From: SpSt-539 sp964549445
GTDB taxonomy: Bacteria > Planctomycetota > Phycisphaerae > UBA1845 > UTPLA1
Direction: 5' to 3'
Length of the DNA stretch: 64,000 nt
Assembly: GCA_964549445.1 (NCBI GenBank)
Contig: CAZJVS010000016.1
Span: 1 to 64,000 of the forward strand
Position 1 is the first letter of the stretch; each line of letters starts with the position of its first letter. The notes below the pieces were generated by a model. It was not told the DNA's origin, did not search any database, and was given only the letters and a program-made list of their open reading frames with translations. Shown piece by piece: positions 43,141 through 52,300 of this stretch. A program made the translations under genes and the position numbers.

Positions 43141-45309
43141 TCAGACGGCCGCAACCGCTGCGGTTCGAAGCGGTTCTCGCAGGTCCATTCCCAATACGGC
43201 GGAGAGTTTCTTCGCCAGCGGACCGTCCACCCGGACGTCTTCCGGCGCAAGCATGAGGATTTGCCGAACGACTTCGATTGCAAGACGGCGAAGGTCGGCG
43301 TTGGGCAGCATGATCGCGAGCGCATTGAGGGCCCGATCGCGGTCGACTCTCAACAGGCGGGCCTGCTGCTTGAAGAGTTCGCGCACCACTTCCGGCTTCG
43401 TGCCCTTGAACTGGCTTCGTTCCAATACTGCGCGGAACACACGAGCCGAGCGGCGATCGAAAACGCCGACCTCGATGACGGCAGCAGCGATCATGCGCAG
43501 CACGGCGGCAAGCAGGCCGCCGGACTCAAAACTGTCGTCCACTAACGGGGCCTTCGATTTCACTTCGGCGGCCCGCGACGGTGACTGAAGCGTCGGCGGG
43601 AACAGGGCACCCAGTCCGAACGGGCCGTAGATCATCCGGAAAATGCCCTCGCTCCACGTATCGCGGAAATCACGGGCTGCATCCAGAGCCGAAGTAATCG
43701 CCGTCGAGGCGATCCGTTCGAATGCGAGGAACGGGTTGTTTGGGCTTACGGTGCGTCGGTTCTCTCGCGCGGCCTCGGCCGCCGCGGAGACCGGCGACAG
43801 TAACGGATTGCGATCGGAGAACCATTCGTGCTGGATCCGCAGCGGATGGAACGCCCGAAGCGACTCGGCCGACTGCGGCGTCGTCATTGCGCGGATCCAC
43901 GGGCTGACAAACGTCTTGTAGAAGAAGTTGTTGATTTGCGAGACAGCGCTGACGGACTGGAAATACGACTCATCCTTTCGCGAGTCGTCGAGCGCGCGGA
44001 TGTCGTCCATCTTTCGCGCCACAAACCGCACGATGTATTCGCCGGCTTCGAGCGCGGCGTGCCTCGCGGTCGGGTCCTTTCGCTCGACGATCATCTCATA
44101 CAAGCCGGCCGGCAGGGCGTCGATCATTTCCAGCGTCTCGACCATTTCCTTGTGTTCTTTCGCGGCCACGCGGCCGGAAACAAAGATGCCGAGGTGGCCG
44201 ACGTCTTCGTGCAGCAGGTATATGATGACCTGGTCGTTGGCGATGATGGCCTGCTCGTCGCCGTAGACATCTTCGATCCAGTTCAGGGCCTGCTGCGGCG
44301 GCGTGATATTGTCGCCAGCGGATGCAAACACAACGATCGGCGAGCGGATGTTTCGCAGGTCGACGGTCCGGCCGTCGGGGCTCGCGATGCGGCCGCTTGC
44401 GAGCTTGTTGCCGATGAAAAGCTCCGACACGATGGCGTCGATTTCCTCGCGATTCATCAGGAAATAGCCGCCCCACCACGTCTCGAATCCCAGGAACCGG
44501 CGCGGTTCGGTGTCGATCTTCGAGTACAGGTTGTAGTACTTTTTCCAGAGGGTGTTCGCCGGGTCGAGGTTTTCGAAGTTCGAGACCAGATGTGCGCCAT
44601 CGAAAAGGCCGTCGCCGAGGTCGCAGGCCAGCGATTCAAGCCAGTTGCCGCCCAGCAGGCCACCGGCGTATCGCATTGGGTTCTGGCCCGACGAACCGGC
44701 CCAGTACGAGAGAGGCGCGCCGTTGAGGATCACCGGTCCCATGATTTCCGGCCGCACGGCTGCCAACGCGGCGACCGCCCAACCGGCCTGGCAGTTGCCG
44801 ACGATGCACGGCTTTCCCTGTGCCTGGGGATGACGTCGCGCAACTTCTTCGATGAAGGAGGCCTCTGCCGCGGCCACGTCGCGGAGCCGCTGGCCGGGCT
44901 CCGGTTCGGGGAAGAAGCTTACGAAATAGACGGGATGACCCGCACGCAATGCGACGCCGATTTGCGAGTCGTGCTTCGATCCGCCGATGCCGGGTCCGTG
45001 GCCGGCTCTCGGGTCGAAGACAACGTACGGCCGCTTGCGCGGATCAGTCACCTGTCCAGTCTCCGGAATGATCCGAAGCAGCGCGTAGTTGACAGGTCGC
45101 TCCAGCGTCCGGCCGTCGATGATCGTCTCATACTCGAATTGAAGCACGGGCGGTTGGCCGCGCTTCTTGTGCTCGAGGTAGTTGTTTCCGCGTTGTCGCA
45201 GCACATCCCAGAACAGGACGCTTCGCTGGAACGCGTCGAAGAGGTACTCCTGTGCGCTGCTGATCGGGTTCGTTCGATTCGGCGATACGACTGGTGTCTG
45301 CTCGTTCAT
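43141..45309 (-). CDS. DUF3141 / PhaC-like alpha/beta-hydrolase
   Basis: A 722-residue protein of the DUF3141 family, related to polyhydroxyalkanoate synthases. The lipase-like box reads GNCQAGWAVAAL, with Cys as putative nucleophile as in PhaC. Other blocks are VVFDPRAGHGPGIGGSKHDSQIG, FGAHPVYF-like GHPVYFVSFFPEPEPGQ, VIFASAGDNITPPQQALNWI (acid region) and YLLHEDVGHLGIFVSG (His region). A helical C-terminal extension of about 280 residues follows the hydrolase core. It heads the minus-strand run with the acyltransferase, fabI and ackA genes, a neighbourhood usually linked with PHB/short-chain acyl metabolism. The precise reaction is not established. Confidence 0.88.
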   Translation of the reverse strand: MNEQTPVVSPNRTNPISSAQEYLFDAFQRSVLFWDVLRQRGNNYLEHKKRGQPPVLQFEYETIIDGRTLERPVNYALLRIIPETGQVTDPRKRPYVVFDPRAGHGPGIGGSKHDSQIGVALRAGHPVYFVSFFPEPEPGQRLRDVAAAEASFIEEVARRHPQAQGKPCIVGNCQAGWAVAALAAVRPEIMGPVILNGAPLSYWAGSSGQNPMRYAGGLLGGNWLESLACDLGDGLFDGAHLVSNFENLDPANTLWKKYYNLYSKIDTEPRRFLGFETWWGGYFLMNREEIDAIVSELFIGNKLASGRIASPDGRTVDLRNIRSPIVVFASAGDNITPPQQALNWIEDVYGDEQAIIANDQVIIYLLHEDVGHLGIFVSGRVAAKEHKEMVETLEMIDALPAGLYEMIVERKDPTARHAALEAGEYIVRFVARKMDDIRALDDSRKDESYFQSVSAVSQINNFFYKTFVSPWIRAMTTPQSAESLRAFHPLRIQHEWFSDRNPLLSPVSAAAEAARENRRTVSPNNPFLAFERIASTAITSALDAARDFRDTWSEGIFRMIYGPFGLGALFPPTLQSPSRAAEVKSKAPLVDDSFESGGLLAAVLRMIAAAVIEVGVFDRRSARVFRAVLERSQFKGTKPEVVRELFKQQARLLRVDRDRALNALAIMLPNADLRRLAIEVVRQILMLAPEDVRVDGPLAKKLSAVLGMDLREPLRTAAVAAV

Positions 45310-45562
45310 GTTGAATCCTCGTGGAGATGCGGGCGGTCGCTGAGCCCTGGACGTAGCTCTAGTTCAGGAGCACGTATTGTGCCACGAACTACCCGAGGCG
45401 ACTAATTGGTCTAAGCGGCTAGGGGACCGAAGGTTAAGGCGGTGTCGCAGCGCCGGCGTATTTTGCGAGGCAGGCGTAATCCGGTTCAACTCGCCGTGGA
45501 ATATTCCGCGGCGGGCCGGCCGCGAGCGGCGGTCGCTCGTCTCGATTTCACAGGATACGCTA

Positions 45563-46309
45563 ATGGGCGTGGCAGCGAACGTGATTGAAAACGTGGAACG
45601 TCTGGCGCTCGACGGGTGCCACTTGTGGTGGGCCGAGACGGCGGGAGTCGATGCCGTCGGGTTGGAGCGATGCCGGGAGTGGCTCTCCGACGAGGAAAGA
45701 GGTCGGCTGGGACGGTTCGTCTTCGAACGCGACCGGCACGTATTTCTTCTGTCCCATGCGATGTTGCGCGACGTGCTGCATCGCTACTTAGGGGAGCCGC
45801 GGGCGGCGTGGCGGTTCGTGACGACGGCGGGCGGGAAGCCGGTGATCGAATTTCCGAAGCTGTCACGGCGCGTGACATTCAATCTCTCTCACAGCCAGGG
45901 CGTTGCATTGTGCGGCGTGGCGATCGATCGGGAAATCGGAGTGGATGTCGAGGACATGGAGCGGCCGGTGGAGTTTGTCGAGTTGGCGAATCGGTATTTT
46001 GTGTCCAGTGAGGCAGCCGATGTTCTGCAGCGCACGGGTGGCGAACAGCGACGGCGATTCTTCGAGTACTGGACGTTGAAGGAAGCGATACTTAAAGGCG
46101 AGGGGGCGGGTATTGCGAGTGGGCTGTCCGGGTTCGCAATACAGTTCGGATCGGATGGCGTGGTTGACGCGACAGCGAGAGTGGGGGATCGCTGGGATCT
46201 ACATCTGGTCACGCTGCGAGATCGATATGCCATGGCGGTCGCGCTGGAGCGCCGAAGCGAACGGACGAGACCTCGCATTTGCGAATGGCGGCCACCGCCG
46301 CAGGTGTGA
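45563..46309 (+). CDS. Sfp-type 4'-phosphopantetheinyl transferase
   Basis: Loads the phosphopantetheine arm onto carrier domains of the PKS and NRPS encoded next door. The ATG at 45563 gives 248 residues, the usual Sfp-group length. Characteristic motifs: RFNLSHS-type VTFNLSHSQGVALCGVAID, GVDVEDMERP (Mg-binding), and FFEYWTLKEAILKGEGAG. The frame is open for another 62 codons upstream without similarity. It is convergent with the PKS gene, ending 4 bp from it, and divergent from the DUF3141 gene. Its presence suggests that the biosynthetic locus is self-sufficient for carrier activation. Confidence 0.94.
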   Translation: MGVAANVIENVERLALDGCHLWWAETAGVDAVGLERCREWLSDEERGRLGRFVFERDRHVFLLSHAMLRDVLHRYLGEPRAAWRFVTTAGGKPVIEFPKLSRRVTFNLSHSQGVALCGVAIDREIGVDVEDMERPVEFVELANRYFVSSEAADVLQRTGGEQRRRFFEYWTLKEAILKGEGAGIASGLSGFAIQFGSDGVVDATARVGDRWDLHLVTLRDRYAMAVALERRSERTRPRICEWRPPPQV

Positions 46310-46313
46310 GCGC

Positions 46314-49300
46314 TCAGCGATCGAGCATTTCCTTCAGCAAAACGTCTACTTCGCCGTCGGAGAGGTCAGAGACGCTTGCCAGCAATTCACGCTCGGCCGG
46401 TGGCGAATCGTCGCCGGCCGGCGGAACTGCATCGCCGCCGGTGGGTGTTACCTCCGCAAGGTACGCGACGAGGCCGTCGATGGTGGGGTGGTCGAGGGCG
46501 ACGGTCGTTGGCAGCGAGCAGCCGAGGCCGGTTTCGAGGCGGCTCTTGAGTTCGATTGCCATCAGGGAGTCGAGGCCGAGTTCGCCGAGGTGCTGCGTGG
46601 GGGCCGGGGTGCGGGTCGGCGGAAGGCCGAGGACCTTCCCGGCCTGTTCGGCGACGAAGCCGCGAACGAGTTCGGGTCGCTCCTCGGGACCGGCCGCGAG
46701 CCAGCGGGCGCGGAAGGCGTCCGTCTGGGCCGGCGCTGCGACGGCCGCGCGTTCGGGTTCGTCGGCGGTGGTCGCGAGGTCGGATGAGAGCGGCGAGCGA
46801 TAGTGTTTCGTGAAGAGCGCGACGTTCAACGGCATTACGGCGATCTGAGCCGCGTCGCGTCGTAGTGATTCGCCGAGGGCATCGAGGCCTCCGTCGGTTG
46901 TGATAGAACCGACACCGCTGGCCTGCCACTTACGCAATGCTTCGGCGCCAAGTTCCTGTGCTGCACCGATTTCGGACCACGGCCCCCAGTTGATGCTGGT
47001 GATACGGCGGCCGCGGGCGCGGCCGGCGTGGGCGAAGCTGTCCATGAAAGCGTTGGCGGCGGCGTGATTGGACTGCGATGGCGGGCCAACCAGGGCGGCC
47101 ATCGACGAGTAGAGCGCGAAGAAGTCGAGGGGTAGCGCGGCGGTGGCGTCGAAGAGCAGCTTGGTGCCGATGATCTTCGGGCCGAATACTTTCTCGAAGC
47201 GCGACCAACTTTGCAGGCCGAGCACGCCGTCGTCGAGGACGCCGGCCGAGTGCATGATCCCGCGGAGCTGCGGCATCTCGGCGGCGATCATCGAGACGAG
47301 CTTGGTGACATCGGCGGCATTGGCGACGTCACCCTGAGCGACGCGGATTTGGGCGCCGGCGGTGCGGAGCTTTTCGACGAGCGCTGCAGCCGATTCGTTC
47401 GGGGCGCGGCGACCCATGAGCACGAGGTGTCGCGCGCCGTGGGCGACCATCCAACCGGCGACGGCCGGGCCGAGCCCGCGGAGTCCGCCGGTAATGAGGT
47501 AGGTGGCATCCGGTCGGAACGAGCCGTCGGCGGGTGGCGGGGTGTCGTGCTGCGAAACGACGATCTTGCCGATCTGGCGGGCCTGGGCCATGTAGCGGAA
47601 GGCGTCAGGCGCTTCGGTGATGGGGAAGGCACGCAGGGGCAGCGGGCGTATTTCTTTGGTGTCGAGCAGCCGCAAGACCTCCTGAAGGAGATCGTGAACG
47701 CTATCCGGGTCGGTCTGGACCATGCGGTCGAGCACGATGATGTGGTTTTCGACATCGGGGCGATAGGAGCGGACCTGTTCGTCGCTCCAGACGCCGGTCT
47801 TGCCGAGCTCGACGAAGCGTCCGTTCGGGGCGAGGACGTCGATGCTGCGCGGGATGAATTCGCGGGCGAGACAGTTAAGTACGATGTCGACGCCGCGGCC
47901 GGCGGTGCAATCCATGACGCCGTCGGCGAAGTCGAGCGAGCGGGAATCGAAGATGTGCTTGACGCCGAGACGACGGAGGAAGGCGCGCTTACGCGGGCTT
48001 CCGGCGGTGGCGATAACTTCGGCCCCGGCACGCTGAACGAGCTGGATGGCGGCGAGTCCGACGCCTCCGGCGGCGGCATGGATGAGGACGCGGTCGCCAG
48101 CTTTCATGCGGGCACGACGGATGAGACCGTAGATCGCCGTGGCGAAGGTTGTGGCGACGGTCGCGCCTTCGTCAAAGCTGAGAGACTTCGGCTTGCGGGC
48201 GACGAAGCGGGCATCGACCGTGAGGTGCGACGAGAAGCAGCCCGCGGCGAAGGCGACGACTTCGTCGCCGATGGCGAGCGACTTCACGCCGGGGCCGACT
48301 GCGACGATCGTGCCGGAGCATTCGCCGCCGAGCGGGCCGCCGGCGGCCGGCAGGGCGTCGAGGGCGTTGAGCACGTCGCGGAAGTTGAGGCCGGTGGCGG
48401 CGACGCGGAGTTCGACTTCGCCGTCGCGCGGGGCGCGGCGTTCGACGGGTGCGAGTTCCATTTCGTCAAAGGTGCCGGGGTTGCGTGTCTGGAGCTGGAA
48501 CGCGCCGGTTGTTGGGAGTTGGAGGCGACGCGCGGCGGGCCCTGCGTGCGGCTCGCATTTCTGCAAGCGGGAGACGAAACGCCGGCCGGCGCGGTAGGCG
48601 ACTTCGTCTTCGGCGTCGCGATTCATGACTTCGCGGAAGAGGTCGGCGGCGGCCTGTACCGGATCGGCGTATGGATCGAGATCGACGCGGACGCAGCGCA
48701 GAGCCGGAAACTCGTGGGCGATCACGCGGCCCATGCCCCAAAGCGATGCCGCTGCGCCGTTGGGGAGTTCTTCATCGGGCGTGACAGGCTGGGCGCCGCG
48801 AGTTGCAAGCCACAGTCCGCCGGGAACGCCATCGGAACCGGACGTCAGTGTCTGGACAAGGTGAAGACTGCCGCCGCATGTGAGCTGTTGGGCGTTGCGT
48901 ACGCCGTCCGCAGGCAGGTCGAGGGGATTGGCGGTGTCGATCGGCCAGAGATTGACCACACCGCGGAGCGGCTCGCTTGACGATTCGCGAAGGTCGGCGG
49001 CGAGTTCCTTAAACGCTCCGGCGTCGGCGGCACTCAGTGCATACTCCCGCCCGGAAACGACGCGTTCGAACTTTGAGCCATGTCGGACGAGTACGCAGTG
49101 GCGGCCCGAGTCGCGAAGTTGAGCGGCAAGGTGGTCTGCAACGCCGGATTTGTCGGCGAAGACGAGCCAGCGGTCTGACGCCAGAGCGGTGCTCGATTGC
49201 ACCGGGGCTGCGTCGGCAAGCGGGCGGCGGGCGACGATCAGCGATTGGAAAACGCGGCGATCGGTGTCGGCGTCGACGACGGCCGACGCGCCTTCGTAGG

Positions 49301-52300
49301 CGACGTTCGTGAGGAGATCGAGCCACTGGCGGGTCGTCAGAAGGGCGCCGTCGGGTCGGAGCTTGTGATCGGCGAACTTCCACCAGCCCTCGGTCAAACC
49401 AAAAACGAGGTCGGCCCAGTTCATCTTCCAAGTTGTCTCGACGAGGAGCAGAACGCCGCCGGGGGCCAGCATCGACCGAGCGTTTGCGAGCGTCCGGCTG
49501 AGATCGGATGTTGCGTGAAGGACATTGACGGCGACGGCCAGGTCAAACTTGCGATCGGCGAATCCCTGATCGGCCGGGGGGCGCTCGATGTCAAGCATTT
49601 CGAACTTCATGCCGGGCTCGGCGGCGAATCGGCGACGGGCCTGGGTGAGGAACATGGGCGACACGTCGGAGAAGACGTATTCGCGATCGCGGCCAGCGGT
49701 GGCGGCGAGGACGTTGTCGGTCGTGCCGCCGGTGCCGGCGCCGATTTCCAGTATGCGCACGCGGCGATCGGTTGGAACGTCGGCGAGGGCGGCCTGAATC
49801 GCGGCCTGCACGGCGCGGTTGGTCGCGCGGGCAAAGGGCGACTCGCCATACACGCGGCGGAGCGGCTCGACCGAGCCATCGGGGAATAGCAGCGTAAGCG
49901 GGTCGCACGCGCCGCGCAGAACGCCGGCGAGGTTCTTCCCGCAGCGATGGAGCAGTTGCAACTCGGCGTCGCAGGCGGGGAATGTCTTGCGGATTCGGTC
50001 CCAGTGTGTTTCAGCGGACTCGCCGTTGAACTCCGTGCACACTTCCCACGCGCCCTCGCGCGATCGAACCACACCGGCGCGGGCGAGGATGTCAGCCATG
50101 CGTCCGAGCAAGCGGCGGTGCGGGGCGGAAGCGCGGATCGCGTCGGCGAGGTCTTGGGGCGAAAAACGTGAGCCGGGCCGGATGGGAATGCCGAGCTTTG
50201 TCAGGGCTTCGGCGACGTAGCGCTCGCTGAGGCGCTCCATGTCGTCGAGCATGCTGGCGTGGCGCGGGAGGTCGTACTCGAGCGCGGCGGCGGACCAGAC
50301 CGGGCCAACACTTTGCACGATGTCGGCTGGAGATGTCAGCGAGGCGGAAACGTCGGCTGCGGCGGATTGCGGTTTCCACCGTATTTCGTAGAGCCAGTCG
50401 TCGATGCGGCGCGAGCCAGCGCGGCGAAGCGATTCGCGGGCGGCGCGCTTAAGGGTCAGGCCGTTAATGGAGGCCGTCAGGCGGCCGGCGTCGTCGAACA
50501 GACGCACGTCGACGTGGAGCGAATCGGCGCCGTTTTGCGGCGGGCGGATCGAGGTGTGAACCCAGGCCGAGCCGCCGGGCGATGCGAACAGGTCGAGCGA
50601 ATCGACGCCCATCGGGATGAAGAGGCCTTCGGCGGCGTTGGGCGGTCGAATGGCAGCCACAGTTTGCCATGCGGCGTCAAGCAGCAACGGATGGAGTCGG
50701 CAGGCGCCGATGTCGGCAGCTGCGTCAGCGGGAATGCGGATACGCGCGAAGCTCTGATCCGCGCCGCGCGAGATGGACTCGATGCCGCGGAAGCGCGGGC
50801 CGAACTGGAGGCCGCAGGCGGCGAGACCATCGTAGAGACCAGCGGTGTCGACCAGTTCCGTGCATCCGTCGCGAGCGACCGACATCGCATCGGATGACGA
50901 CGAGTCGGCGTTCCGGGTTGCACGAACAATTCGCCCGAAGGCGTGGGTGATCCATGCGGCGTCGGGTGATGCGTCGTCGTCGGGCTGGCTGAGTATCTCA
51001 AACCGAGCCGTGCCACCCTGTTCGCGGTGAACGATGCACTGCAGCGTCCGCGTGTAACCCGATTCGAGGACGAGCGGCGATTGAATTGCGAAGCCCTCGA
51101 GTCGGACCGGGCCGTTGCCGTGCAGGTCGCGGGCGGCGGCGAAACCCATCTCGACGAAGCACGCGCCGGGCAAAAGGACCATCTCATAGACGCAATGATC
51201 GACGACATATGCGGGAGACTCGGTCGACAGTTCGGACTCGTATTGGACGGCGGAGAGGGCCGAGCGTAGCCGTCGTTGCAGGAGCGGGTGCTGGGTGGAC
51301 TTCGCCCCGCGGCCAACGTCCGCGCCGCCCGGGCGGCGGAGACGGCCGTCACCGATGGGGTAGGCGTCGCGCTGGAAGGGATAAGTCGGCAGGGCAACAC
51401 GTCGGCGCTGGAACGGCCTTTCGAACGCCTCCCAGTCGATTGATGCGCCTCGGGCGTAGAGCGCTGCGACACTCTCGGAGATCTGCGCGGCCTCATTGAC
51501 GCCGCGGCGAAGCGACGCGAGCGATGCGATCTTGCCGGATGCGCCGCCGGCGCGGGCGAGACTGAGCAGAGCGGTCCCGGGTCCGATTTCGATGATTGCG
51601 TCGACATCCTCCGAGAGAAGCGTGCGGACCGAATCCAGGAAACGCACGGGGCGGCGAATGTGATCACGCCAGTATGTCTTATCGAGGATTTGGTCGGCGC
51701 GGACGAGCTTGCCGGTAACATTGGAGACGAGTCCGAGCTGCGGAGCGGCGAATGACAAGCCGGCGGCGCGCGATTCGAATTCGGCCAGGATCGGTTCCAT
51801 CAATGCCGAATGAAATGCATGTGATACACGGAGTCGCTGGCCACGCAGTCCCTGTTTTTGCGCCGCGGCGAGGACGGCGTCCACGGCGGCCGTTTCGCCG
51901 GAGATGACGGTCTGGCTCGGGCTGTTGACCGCGGCGATGACAGCGCCGGGCGTCAGCAGCGACATCACCGCCTTCTCATCTGCGGCGAGCGCGGCCATGG
52001 CGCCTTGTCCGGGCGCGTTCTGCATGAGCCGAGCGCGCTCGGCGATCAGGCGGAGCCCGCCTTCGAGAGAAAGGACACCGGCGATGCACGCGGCGACGTA
52101 TTCGCCGGCGCTGTGGCCCATGACGAGCGCCGGCTCGACGCCCCAGGACTGCCACAGGCGGGCGAGCGAATACTCCAGAGCGAAGAGAATGGGTTGCTGA
52201 TTGGCGGTCTGTTCGAGAAGTTGCTCGGATTCGAGGAGCTTGAGGACCGGCTGACCCAGCAGCGGCGCAAGGACGGCATCACAAGCGTCCATCGCTTTGC

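Noticed and set aside
47211..48980. 589-codon plus-strand frame opposite the PKS gene
   Set aside because: Low-complexity Gly/Ala/Asp-rich antisense of PKS domains; the sense strand has clear ER and KR motifs.
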